A DNA stretch of 64,000 nt from Megalonaias nervosa (lineage: Eukaryota; Mollusca; Bivalvia; Unionida; Unionidae), in the NCBI GenBank assembly GCA_016617855.1, contig JAECUM010093571.1, forward strand, positions 1 through 64,000. Direction: 5' to 3'. This document shows, piece by piece, positions 45,518-59,700 of this stretch; positions within the stretch are counted from its first letter, which is position 1, and every line of letters begins with the position of its first letter. A program made the translations under genes and the position numbers. Under the pieces are notes generated by a model, which was not told the origin of the DNA, did not search any database, and was given only the letters and a program-made list of their open reading frames with translations.

Positions 45518-47495
45518 GATGTGTGCAAGCCATTTTCAAAAGAATAAATCGAGAGTAAAGCATCTACATGATTTAAAGACAGTGCGACATGAATTTTATT
45601 AGGCAATTAACTCATAAATGAAAGATGCAGATCAAAAATGGACAAAACTAATGAAACTAATTTTACACAGAATAATCATGCTTTGGCAATTGAAGACTAG
45701 GAAGACAAATGAAGCGATGGAAAATATAAAGGAAAACAAAACCCATTTAATATAGTAGAGTATAACACTTAATTTAATATACAAAGACAGAATATTCCAC
45801 GACTATGATCTGAAATATTCAGGATAAACTGATCCTGCTTGAATGGCTTGTATTGCCAGCTGCTGATGAGGGTGAGGGTGGGGGCAATGTTGTTATTATG
45901 GAGTTGATATTCTTGACCAAAAGTACACTGGAGTAACTTAGAAATGAATGTAGAACCCAGAATGTGTGAATGTGTTAAAAATTCACTTACTATCAAATTA
46001 CAGTTTACAGCCAATCACAGGCCGGTGAATCCAGACAATTGATGAAAATTGGAATTCTCAAGGTCTACGGTTTTTTGTACACAAGTGACATCAAAACAGT
46101 ACAACAACGGTAAACATCATATGCAGGCATAAATCACTGACATAATTATTGTAAATACAACTGGAAAGACATATTTGGTCAGGACTATGAAATATTCTAA
46201 AATAACAGCACTGGAGGAAATACACATTTACATATATAATGCCAGTTCTAAATTTTATCACATGACAGATCTTTTATTCAGCTTTATATTAACCATATTA
46301 AAATTTTCTATATTCATCTAAAAGTCATGACATTATATAATTAATAGACATAATGACATACTGAGTCACCTGATAATATTTCAGTCAAAGTCATTTCACA
46401 ATAATATTCTGTAATGTCATAAAATCAAAAGTTGAGGTTATGTTAAAAATACTGTTAAATTTGTGTTCTATCCAAAACTTTCTGAACAGTTTCAATCTTC
46501 TCCATGCCAAGGATCACTAGAGATCAAAATTATTTGCTAAGGTTCAAAACATTTATTTGAAATAAGCACTCTAATGCCTTTACTTCTTGCCTATTATACT
46601 AGATTTTAGTGGGATGTTGAGTTATCAATGACTTTCAAAATTTTTTCAAGGAGTATTTTGTCTTACAGACAATAACTTTTTCCATATGTTACTTTTGTTA
46701 ACTAACTGTGCTTTATGCCATTTGATCAACCAACTTTAATTTGTCATTTATTCAATACTTTGGGACAATTTGTGAATATGAAAAATTCTTGATACAAAAT
46801 GTGATAGATTTTGCTCAGTTTGAATGATTTTACTCCCTGAGATAAATTCAAGGAGTATTGGAAAAATTTAAGTATTTTTTGTTAAAACATTCAAGGATAA
46901 AATCAATTGTTTTGATATTCTCAAATTCACAGGTTATTCATCAATGTACACCCATTTATATGATCACAACCAAACCTTTAAACAATTTAAAATCATACAG
47001 GTAAATCCAACAATGCAACAGCTTTATAGAGTTATTTTCTCAAATAGATGGAAAATGGGGCATATATTCTACGCTTCCAGGATATGTCAGTGTTCAGGAA
47101 AATAAAACATCTGTGATATTTTACAACATGTTACATATTATACTAATCTTGTTGAATAATTAATGATGTACAGCAGCATAAAATTAAAAGGCAGCAACAA
47201 CTTTGGTTAACTACAATCTGAAGCATACAATATTGGGATCACAGACTTAAACCTGTATACAGTCCTAAGCACAATAAGCACTACTACAAGACTAGTTAAC
47301 AACTGTTTCCTATCCTTTGTTGCTGGTGAGCATTTGAGCATCAACTCTGAAGATTCCACCTTGCACAGCTTAGATGAAAGAAGTTATGTCATGAACATTC
47401 AAGCAGAATGCACTAGTATCACAGGGGCACCAACATAACGATGGGAAGTTTAAGTGATGCTTGAGATGTTCCCATCTTGACGAGTCCAACTCAAG
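45513..47495 (-). other. Downstream of APPBP2; 3' UTR and flank
   Basis: The 3' UTR of the minus-strand APPBP2 gene must begin at 47495, but the polyadenylation site cannot be fixed: several AATAAA strings occur on the minus strand. No other gene is seen. Confidence 0.4.
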
Positions 47496-47716
47496 TCAGA
47501 AATACCGTTCTATTGTTTCTTCCAGCGAATACTCTAATACAAATTCCAGTGGTTTCACCTGTATTGCATTGTTCCTGTCTCTTATTTGGTTCCACTGCTG
47601 TAAAATACCTGCATATTGATCGGCCTTTTCTTGATTACTGACGTGACGATACAGTTTTAACAAACCTCGATAATCATATTCTAGCCCACTGTAGCCTTCA
47701 CCAAAGAGCTTCTTTC
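47496..47716 (-). CDS. APPBP2: APPBP2 terminal coding exon
   Basis: 221 bases. Acceptor TTTCTACACAG. Completes the Gly codon, encodes KKLFGEGYSGLEYDYRGLLK and a final helix, and stops at TGA 47496-47498 after ERYF. The preceding intron is about 7.9 kb. Confidence 0.92.
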
Positions 47717-50700
47717 CTGTGTAGAAAAAATATGACAGTAATCAGGACAAAATAAACCAAATCATGCAAAAGCTGGGTAAAGACAGGCGAGTCTATGCAA
47801 ATGACAGTCACATTCATATTTGTTTACCTGTATAGACTCCAGGTAGGTTAATCACATATTCCAACAGTCTGTGATGTTAAACAAATATAGTAGTGCCCAT
47901 GATTTGCTCAGGATAAGCAAACTTTGCTGAATTTAGATATTTTATTGTCAGTTTTCAGCTCACCTAGTGTGTCATTCAGCATGTGGCATCTATCATACAT
48001 TCAACATCTGTCAACAATTTCAATTTGCCAAATGAAAGGTCGTAGAAATACATAGCATTCCACAATATACTGTTACTTTGTATTCAATTTGACATATTGA
48101 GCTAAAATAAATATTCAGGTTAAATTTTAAGTTGATCATCTGATCAATCTGATTAAAATTAGATCTTAAAGTCTATTCTATTCTATTCTGCAAAGATACA
48201 GTACAGTTATATTGCAAGTCATACTGACTCCAGGAGCCATTAAGTACTGTATGTACTCACTTATAAGCAAAGATCTTGATCTGCTCTATCATAATGTGCC
48301 TGCAGATCAGGGTCTATGTTGTTTGTTCTACTGATTACTCCTGACAAACTGCACAGACCCCGATCTGCCAGTGCATTATGCAACAGCAGATCTGGAGTTA
48401 TATAGTTTGCAGCTGGACTCAACTTATAAAGCAACTATATATGGTATTGAGATATTCTGTAACTAATCAAAAGTATATTTTGTTCCTCCACAAATTATGT
48501 CTCTCTGGGAATACTAACCTGTAAACATTGATGTTAGTAAGATGCTCCACCACCTTTTGAATTTAGCAATCCCAGAAAGATGAAAAAAATTTGTCTTTCC
48601 CATCTACAGTATAGACAACATATTAGATGAACCGAACAAACTCTTCCCAATTCTTCCCCTTACCAATCCAAGGTGGCAGGGATTTCTTAGTTTTATTTGA
48701 TTGATACCTCGATGAGGATGCTTGCATTTGTAGAGAGGTGTGGGAGGACATATTGGTAATGTAAACATATAGATGGAGACACATAATTTACTAAAAAAAA
48801 CCTCTCTGAATACATTCATCACATTAGGAGAATATGTAACAGAAGGAGGCAAGATATAAAACTACTAACTTTAGACCAGTCTGGTGATGGTCTGGGCTGT
48901 TGCCACTGCACTTTCCAGATTTAGCTCCTGTCTGAAAGCTATACGACACAGATAGAAGCTTGAAAAGGTTGAGTGTGCATGTTAGCCTATTTCTATTATG
49001 TCTCAGCTAGCCATGTTCCATTCAAATGTGAGGCATGCTGATATGGCAGTTTTCAAGATGGGCTATAAATGACAGTCGGTATACTGTAGTATCATTAATA
49101 TTCATGAGATGAAGATGGGCAGTTGCTGATTCCACCTATTTGCAAAGAGATCTATCATTGGGTTATGTCGAAGTGCACACACCATTAAAATATATTGGGT
49201 AGATGGACAAATCTGTGAAGGGTATAGCCAATTCTTAACAATGAATAGACCAGGGCATCAAGCCTGCCCAGATTATGTCTGATTTGGGCAGTTATATTCA
49301 TCTGTGTGCAAAAGCAGAGAAATTCCCAACTAGTATGCATAGATTTGGTGCTTTCATCTTTCCTTGTTTGTGGAGGTAGGTCACCATCACAGAATTGTGA
49401 GACACAATGAAGACTACCTTTCTGAGCATTTCTTTATTATGGGTTTCATTTCTAGGAAATTGATGTCGAGAGGCAACTCACACAGCTTCCATTTGCTACT
49501 GTCCACACTGAAGATGTGCTAAATATGGCCTCCTCAACCATAAAAGATGGTGTTCATAGAGATAATAATTTTAGGTTGTAACTTTTATAAGGAATCCTGT
49601 CATGAGCCATTGTTTGTTGCACCAGTGACACAGGAAATACACCACTTTGTTTGAGATCATGATTTTATGATCTAGATGTCTGCAAATGGGAATTCAATGT
49701 CCCAAAGGGAGTCTGTCTGCTGGCAGGCAGGGTGGCAAGTGAACGTCACCTTTTTTTGAGATATGGGGAAGGAGAAATATTGTTTCTTTTTCTCTATGCC
49801 AAATGGCTTTCGGAATAGAGGATTTTGTTGCTGCCTTAAACTAGATTGAGACCGAAATTGCTGCCTTGCAGTGTTATTTGGCCTCTTATCCCATTTCGCC
49901 CAATCATCTCTGCACTGCAGCTGAAACTGATTCTGTCTGAACACAGGAGCTAGGGAACAGGGCACAATGAAGCAGCAGTTCTTGAGGTGCCCACTTCCAC
50001 ACCTCCCCAATTTGACTGCCAAATGGCACTGGCATGCCAAAAGATGGCAAACACAGAACATGATGTGGTTCTGGGGCAGCCAAGTGCAGGCAGGCATCTC
50101 ATCTCACAAAATTGAGACTGGCCAACGCTGTCACGAGGTCAGCACCATGTTATGCATGCACTCCTTATTACCTTTGCTATGCAGGCTGTGGCAATCCACA
50201 CATGATCGCTCCTGGCTTTGTGGACCATCTGATAGGTAGAGATGCCAAATCTAGCACAGAAGAGATAGCAATCACATTCTTTACAAGCTTGAAGGTGGAA
50301 TGCAGGACATTTTTATCCACCTTGCAAAACAAAAGGTTAGAATAATGACCACTATAATGTTTTAATCCATGGACTACAGTGCAGAGCTGAAAGTTGGTGA
50401 ATGCATGCGATACCAGCACTGTGCAAACTATGTTGGTAGATAGCTTTCTACAAAGAAAATTTTGGAATTGAAATTGTTGCATACTTTATGTCAGGCAGTC
50501 TGAACTTTTCACCTTTGATGACTTTAGAAGGAGACAATGTTTTTCTTCTTCTCCAAATTCACTGATGATCTTATGGGCCAAACTTAACAGCTGACAAGGC
50601 TGGATACCCAGAAGTTGGCAGTACTATGTAATTTTCTTCCACATCTGCTCCAGAGCAAGATCCACATACAGTGAGTTTTCATGGTTATCCCTGCAATCAC

Positions 50701-53700
50701 TGTTGGGTTTGTCCTCATCTGGTCAGGTATTCTATCAGAATCAAAAGCATAATCTGAGCATAAAAAGTGCAACTTATACATTTTATGCCATAATTACAAT
50801 AAACTGTATCAAAACTGTATATTTGTATTTGTTGTCAACCTCGATCAGCACCGAGTTAAAATTTTGTCCCAAATGGGGCAATCCATGTGGATTAGTACCA
50901 CTTTAAGAAGTCTACACATCTTTCGAGGAATGATTGTGAAGTCCACAAATTTGACAATGAGCTTGGCAATATGCTCAATCTGAGTACTGTATTACATCAC
51001 TCTCACATTCTTCTTGTAAATGTTTTAAAACATTACTGATCAAAGTTTAAAATGATATCTCTCTTAACATTTTTCTGTCATATAACAGACATGAGTCATA
51101 GAGGTAAAACCTGTTTTGCTTAACATCTGGGTCCATTTTTTAAAGTAAAGGCTGGTTCACTAACTAAATATATAAGCAAAATATAATGAATCTGTGAAGC
51201 AAGTTTCTAAAATTGATGAAACCCATCAGTTCTTTTGGAAATGTGTCATACACTACTGCTATAAATAAAAAAAAAGGAAAATACATGTAGGTCTACGATG
51301 GACTCTACACTATTTTTATGCAATAGTCTTCTAATTTATATTTTCAAATTTATATGTGTGGGATTGAAGAGATGATAATAAAAATGACAAACAAATCATT
51401 TTTATTAATATTTTTACATACCAAAAAGCATAAAAAATGTACAAGCAAGCTTAAAGCAGGGTTCCTGCCACAAATTTAGAAAAATATTTCATGCCTTTTA
51501 CAGACCCAAAAATATAAATTTCCAGACCTCTTGAAGAGTTCCAAATCAATAAAGTAAAATTTCTCCCAATGCAAGGAGCATTCATGTTACTGGTTTCTGA
51601 CTAAGACAATTGTAATAAAAAAAATTTAAGTCTTTTTGAAGACTTTCTGGTCATTTTTCATTTCTTCCAGTCATTTTCAAGGCCTGGAAAAGCAATTTTC
51701 AAATTTTAGACTTTTCCAGAATTCCAGAACCATGCAGGAACCCTAACATTCAATTAGGTGAAAAAAGTGCCATCATTATGACAAAAATGCAATTGTTGGC
51801 ATGTACCTCTCCCCAAAGCATAAGCTGAAAAGATTTGTTTTACCAGTTGCATCGATGACCAGCAGTATCAGTTTGTCTTGCTGGAAAGAAATGCCAGTAT
51901 AATAATGGTCAGTCAGTTCAGCTATCAACTGGATGGATGGCCCAAATTATTGCCTGGCCAATCAGAATGGCTCTTGGCTGGGTGGCCAGTACAGTATATA
52001 ATTGGAAGGATCAGCTCACTGGATCCCCATAAAGCTCTGCATAATCATGTGTAATCAGCTGGTATATGGCATGACTTGATTTAGTGATTGATTCCCAGTC
52101 ATTGATTGTCGAGTATGGCCCGCCTGGCTGCTGGACAGTAGCTGGAATGGAAATACATGGACTGGTGGCCATATGGCTCATCCATGTCCAGAAAATAACC
52201 CATTCACCATGACATACAGGCACTACAGCTCCAACATGTGGGGGGACTCAAACCTGCTGGGCAGTCTAGAAAATGGAGGACAATTTCTATAAATTCCAAC
52301 TCAGTCTTGAAAATACAAACATGATGAGACAGAACGAATTCACCTGAGCAGAGCTGCCAACCCTTCAGACACGCAATTAGTGAAAAGTGGGATAAAAGTG
52401 AATTTTGACCACAATTAGTGAAAAATTTTATCATGACACTAACTCCATCCACTTCAATGAGCAGTACTGCATTATATGAAAATCCCAAAATAAAACTAAA
52501 ACAAACTATTTACATTGATTACATATACTTCTATTTTTGCAGCCAAATTTACTGATACACACAATCTTCACGCTATCTGTCATGATATGATGCTTTGGCA
52601 ATCTTGAACTTCCTCAATCAGGCAATGGTAAATTTGTTTTCAAAACAGTTCAGGCTTCTTGTCTGCTGGTTAATCCTGGTGGCTAAAATTGTTGCAAATT
52701 TTCAGCACCTAAGAAGGCACATAAAGTTTATCTTATTTTTCCTCACAATAAGAAATAATCTTTCACTATCACTGTTGCTATCTCCAACTGAGAAAGACAG
52801 GTTATGTTCAACAAGAAAGCTCACAAACAATGCTTCAGCATTGGCAGCATGCAGGACTTGAGTAGGTGGTTTAAAGTACTCCAAAACTGAAATCTGCTGG
52901 GGGTGCTATAGCAGTGTGCTGTTTCACATCGTTCTGCCACATGCCCACAGGGGCTCATATGATTGCTTTCAATTTATCCGTCATACATGTACTATCTAAT
53001 AATATTACTACATGGTACATGTATGACAGGTAAACTTTAAGCAACAATACCAGCCCTTGTGCACATTCCCAATTGTAAAATTCGCTGCACACTACTGTGC
53101 GAAAAGCATAATGTACATCAATGTTTCATGGCTGAATGCTAGGCCAAATTTTGGTGTACTCCAATCTATACTTCACTTTTTGTGGAATACAAATCTTTTT
53201 CAGTGGAGGTGAAAACATTTTAACTGCAGTGTAGCTTAATTACAAAATGGTATTAATCCAGAAGATGAAACGGTGAACGGTGAATGATTAGTGGTGTCGG
53301 CGCATGCACGGAAATCTGAACTCAAGCAAATTATGATATATGTTAATCTTTCAATCTAAAAAATTCTAACACTCGAAAAAGCTGTCTTCATGTAGTTTCC
53401 CAGCCTCTATGTGCTTTTTGCTACCAATGTGCTTCCTCACATCATCTCTGCCACCATGCTCAATGCTAAAATTTGTGGCATACCGTGTGCAAAAGCATTA
53501 TGTATATTGGCATTTGATGGCTGGATGCACGGCAAATGTTTGGTATATTCCAAACTAAACTTCCCATTTTATGCAATACATTTCTTTTTCCTTGGTGGTG
53601 CAGACGTTTTCAAGATGAGATGCTGAATGGTAATTCTAATCAGTGTTGGCGGTGCATGCGCGGAGAAAAATTCTGGTTAAGCCCTGGTTTCTTTCAAAAG

Positions 53701-56700
53701 CATTTGTAAAACTACTCTTATACATATAGATTAAAATATGCTAAAATGCTTGCTACCAGGCCAACTGTATCAATCGGCTATAGTTCTACTAATATCGTGA
53801 CTAGCAGTACCGGACTGTTTTAGCAATGGCCAATATCACGACTAGCACTTAACAGGAAAATTGAAAATAACTGAGAATTAGGGGAATTCGTGATTTTTTT
53901 GCATGTGGCATGAATCTGTGAATCGCTGCAGAAAGTCGTGAAATTCATGCCAAAATTGTGAGGGTTGGCAGCTATGCCTGAGGCCAACAACAATGTAGTA
54001 GTCTTTTTGGTCACCCCATCTGCGACTCCAACAAAGATGGAATCAACAACTATTTATTCTTCCAAATGCAGCTGTCCTGATGTCATGGTAACTGTTGGTA
54101 CCATGCGCCTCACCATCAATATGTCCCCAACAATGCTGGCTAGTAATGGCATCTTAAGGTTTAAACTTGTAAACTTAAGGTAGAAACCTTGACTTGCTGC
54201 ATCCCTCTTTAATATTGAGACTTCTTCTTAATAAAACTGCCCAATGTTTTCTGACCATGCTTCATACACAATGCGTGTAGTCATAGATGAACATCTGGTA
54301 TTACAAGACAAGTGAAGTGCCTCTCTTTGCTGGCCTTAAACATTTTACATTTAGTGCATTTAGTCGATACCTTGGTCAATTTCTAAGAGACAAAAAGGGA
54401 TAGCATTTTTTGGGAAATATCAACCAAAATTATGCTACCACCACAAAGAAACAACAGTTATTACTAAATAAGCAAATGAATAACCACAATGAATGCTAAA
54501 ACAACCTGGTAGCATCTATGCTGTGTTGAAGCATGACATTATAATTTTTAAAATTAAAACACCAAGTCCACAAATTCACATAAACATCAGTAAAGTTTAT
54601 AAAATAATGATTGCAAGATTTAGTATAAGCCTTTACCATCAATACTATACCAAAAGTATTGATGAATGGCTTCAAAATCCACAAGACTGATTTTGATTTC
54701 CTGAGGTGAACATATATGATGCTCGTATCAATGAAAGCAAAAAACTGTTAAGCAAATATAGCCATTTGGCAAAAATAAGGGGAGGTAGAGGGGAAGGATT
54801 GGGAGGAGTTTCTTTCTTTCATCTATATGGAATATACACGGAAAAGACAATTTTTTTTTCTTCGTGATTGCTGGATTTGAGAGGTAGCAGAGCATCTACC
54901 TAACATTCAAGTAACTGGGGAATGTAATCAAATGAGAAATAACTGATTTATGCATCAGACCTATTTACCCACACAAATGCATAATTTTAGCCACCTAGTT
55001 GTAATTCACACGTCATTCTAAGCTCGACAAACCGACATCAACAGTTCTGACCAACCTTACTATGAATGCATGTGATTATTTTTACCATTGTTGATTATCT
55101 TCCCCTTTCTATACCAACCATTGGCTAATGCAAGGTCACAATTACTGGTACAAATCTCCATTTCTATTATGACAATATCACATTATCCACAGTGATACTT
55201 AATCCAATTACTTGTCAACAATTCATAACAAAGTCAAACTTGTTGGCTTGACCTCACACAAAATTTTGTCCAATACAGCCTTGTCAATCACTTCAGTTTT
55301 AGTGTTGAAAAAATCTAATAAATGAACAGAACTTGGTCATGCTGTACTGTTACTGAACAAAAATCTGTAAAATTGATACTTTAAACCCTAACCTGTAGTT
55401 TACAAAAATCTATTTATCAATTACAGAAAAAATCACAGCAGTAAAAAGCTCTGATACACCATCTGGAAGTGTCCACTATTGAGACTCTTCCCCAAAGCAA
55501 TACTATTTGAATTTTCATCGAGTTTTATTGCCAAATCAAGCAGTCATTTGGGTATGACATCCCATTCTACTATTTTAGATCCTAAAAGTACAGATCAACT
55601 GAGTCATGGAAACAGGTTTTACACCAATTCATTATCTAACTTACCTATTGCAATAGACCTAAGGTACAATTTTTCTGCCTCTGCAAACTTTTGCATGTCA
55701 TAATTGTAAAGCGAAGCTAAGTGACCAACAGATAGTGCCACTTCATAATCCTCCGAGCCTAAAAGTCGTTCTTTGATTTCAATTGCTTTCAAGTGCATAT
55801 CTTCTGCTTCCTGTCAAACATAAATGAAAATAATTAAAAATTATTCATTCACTTTTAAATGACAAAGGTAAAAAATACTGTTCATGCAGACCATATTGCC
55901 GAAAATCTGTTCTTGTGAAAGAAAAAGAAACCCAACCCAAAACAATATATATGTCATAAGTGAGAAATAAAGTATTCCAGCCAGGTTAACACAAAAAGAG
56001 GCAAATTGGCGACATGCATTTGAAAAATTGGGTCAATGGTGTGATCATAATAAAATATCATTTATATAGCCTATTTTACATGTTATTTCCATGAAAAGCC
56101 AAATAAATATCCTTCTCTACTTAGGAATCTCCTCTCTGATGCTTCCAATCATACTCCTACTGCATGGAAGTAGTCTAAGTCTATAATTTTATGCCCCTCC
56201 AAAAAATTATTTTAGAGAAAACCCAATGTTGACATTATCCATGTAGGAGTAATGATACAAATATTTCAAAATAGATGCCATGGTAGCCATGTAGGATGTC
56301 AGATTGGTACCGTTTTAATTTAGGACCAACTAGATTTCAGAAGAAGTCATTTATTAAAAACTCCACATAGATATGAGCATCTGTGTAAGAGACGTTGTGA
56401 TAACTAGATATTTAAGACAGCAAAAGTGCTAAACATACTTGATGTCAGATGGTCACAATTTTCATCTAGAACCAACTAGGCATCAAAAAGGGCCTTTAGC
56501 AAAAACCCTATGTCAGTATGTCAATCTACTCAGGGGGAGTTGTGATAAGACTTTCATGGTTACCACTGTGGCATCCAAAATGAATCAAAGATCAACACCT
56601 TTTTCATTTGGGTCTATTAAGAAATCACAGGAAGTCTTTTGATTAAAAGGGCACAATCAGGACTAGTAAAAATAAGGCATGATATAGCCAATAATGTGTA

Positions 56701-59700
56701 ACAAAAAGTTGCTTTCAAACCAACAAAATAAAAACAAACTATCAAGCACCACATGGCTGAAGTTTCCACAATTTACACTGACTTCCACTTCAAAGTAGCA
56801 ACATTTGATCAAACTTCATGCTATGCATTAGCTTCCACTTCAATCTAGCATAAAAGATTCATAGTTTCCATATACTGTATTAAGTTACTCATGTACAGTT
56901 TAAAGTGACTCAGCTGTGAGGAAGTGATAAATATACTTTCCCTCAAAAAATATATCAAAATGAACCTTAGAACAAGAATTCCATGTAACGAAGCTGAATA
57001 AAAATTTAGTTTCATTTAAATTAGGAAACAACAGGAAAAAATAAACACTGTCATGAATACCTCAAACTGGTGCATGGACTGATACAGTCTGCCCAAGTTT
57101 CCATAATGTTTGGCTGTCTGGACATTGTTTTCTCCAAAGGCTCTTTTGGCCAATGCAAGGGACTGGAGATGAAGTTCTTTAGCTTCATTTAACAACCGAT
57201 CCTCCACTTCCTTGTTTAGACTATCAATTGCAATTTCTTCTAATATCAGTGCTGTTAAGAGAAAGAAAAGAATCTAAACTAAGATACCACTTTTAGTCTA
57301 ATTGCTAAATATTACAAAATAATGGTTGCATGAAGCACTATTTCTCATCTGACAGATAAATCCTCTGAATTTCAATAATTCCTTCTTTAGGTTTGGTTCT
57401 CGTCTCCATTCAGTTGTCCATGCCAGACAGTTTGCAGTTTAATAACATGAATTCCTTATTTAAAATTGCTGCAAATAATGGCATGATGGGATCAAGAATT
57501 TCTTCTCAGCTCTTTGAAGAAATGGGTGAAAACATAAAGCATTCAGATACTGGAAGCCCTTGACTGGAATTTTCTTGTCTTGGTGGTAACCACAAAATAA
57601 ATTATTATTCTCTTATTAATATATATGTGTCACAGTTCATAAAGAAAGTCATGTGAGATATGCCTTCCTCTTATGAATGTACAATGCAACTACTGACGAT
57701 GTAATTATGCTTTTATGTTTTTAATGATTTTGATTATCACAAGACAATTTATTCTGGCTTATAAATAGAAATACTTGTTTACAAAAATTAAACCAACCTT
57801 TTATGCACTATCCAACAAATTACAAATTTTCAGAAAATACCCATTCTTTCTATAGCTATATTATTATTAATGACCTGCCATCTCTTTTTCCACAATTCTT
57901 GTCTTATTAGAAATGGGAGAAAAGTAATACATCCAATGAATTGGTGTGGAAAAGCAAATTCTCACCCATAGGAAAGCAAGTTGTTTAAGAAAATTTCAGT
58001 TTCTCTGATAATACTTACCTGATCAGATTACATTAGGATAACTTTCTTTGCCACACAGGAATCCAGCCTTCAGATTTGTTTAAACTTTAACAATTAGAGC
58101 AAGATTCTGAATGATGAACTGTCAACATCGTCTACATCTACCAAGGAAATGACCTTGTAGGCAGAATTTACTGAAGCTGGAGAATGGAATTCCACCCTTA
58201 TTGTCAGACTGGCATGTTCCAGCATTTCCGCTTCATTACCATCATCCATGGAAAATGATCATAAAGTATCACCAGCATGTGTCACCATTTTTCTCATTGG
58301 ATATGCTGTCAGTAGTGATTGCATTTTGAATATTGGTCTGACATGGCTGGTTTGGCTTGGTAAGACAGCTTCACAAGTATTATGCTGGTTTGCTATGAAT
58401 TTCATACAAAACTTGTTCATTTGGCTGGACTTGGTCAGCAAGTCTAAACAGCATACCAAAACTTGTATATGTCTTCTGCTCAGGCAAGGCTGGTGCAGTA
58501 TGGTTGTTATGGATCATCAATCTGTAACTTATAGGAACTGGCCATACCGTATTGTTACAGACAATCCATCCATAACATATATGTCAACCTGCAAATGGTA
58601 AGTATGGCTGGCTGGTTGTGCGGTGTGTCTGGACAGCTGGCCTGCCAGTTGCAGATTACAGACTACTGACCACTGTAATTGTACATAGCTCATTAGTACA
58701 GCTTGAATGGTTGGATGGCAATCAGAACTGCATAACAAAGATGATATATGATTTTTTTCATCCAGCTAGCTGGTGCAGTATGGTGGGTATGGATTATTCA
58801 TCTGTAGATTATTTGTACTGACCTTAAGGTCTAACACAGAATCAATGCTGAACACAAAATCTTCGTGTTTAACACAGAATCTAAATGTTTAACACATAAT
58901 CTTAAACTGGTCACTATGTATAGCTTATCATGTGCTGGAAAATTGAATTAAACCAACAAAAACAATAACGATGCACACTAGTGACAAAAAACTACTGACC
59001 TTTTACTCTTTTGGATGAAGATAAGAGAAGATGTTCATCATCTAAGATACGACCCAGTATCTCTATTGCCTTTTCTGCATGGTCTCTGAAAAAACAGCAG
59101 AAAGGAAATTTTTAGTAAATAATATTTTCCAAAAATATTTACCTGATCAAATTAACATTAGGAAGTTTATATCTGCTACTCTGTATCCAGCACTCCCTGA
59201 AAGACAAAAAAATCCCTCAATCCATCTATAGATAAAAATAGACAAAGAGAAATAACTCTTACTGAGTAACTCCCCTGTTCCCACTAGGTGGTCAACCATA
59301 TCCTACAGGTTGCCAATTGAACCTTGAGCAAAAGCTACAAAAGAATGCCTGCATTTGTGGGGAAGGGAGGGAGGGATTGATAGTAGTATAACTGGTTTAG
59401 TATTTTAGAGAAACAATATATTAAAAAAATTCCTTTCTCTGGCAAATACATTAACCAATCACATTACCATTTGGAGATTAGGAAAGAGAGGAGTGTTTGT
59501 GAATCCAACCTTTACCCACATTCGCCTGCAGGAGCACGATGACTGTTCTACTGAAAGGATGAAATTCTCTTAACATGACATTAAAACAAGCAAAGAATGT
59601 GTGTCTATACATGTGCAGGACTTCAATCCCTGTGGGATCCTGTACATGGCTATTGCCTTACATTAAAAAGTTCCTTCTGTGAATCTAACTCAAGTTGCAT

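Noticed and set aside
45306..45602. 98-codon ORF
   Set aside because: Its length depends on a (TA)n tract read as Tyr-Ile; no domain.
49672..50482. DIRS first-ORF (gag-like) assignment
   Set aside because: Only Gln/Arg-rich composition supports it; no diagnostic motif, so kept as low-confidence unassigned.
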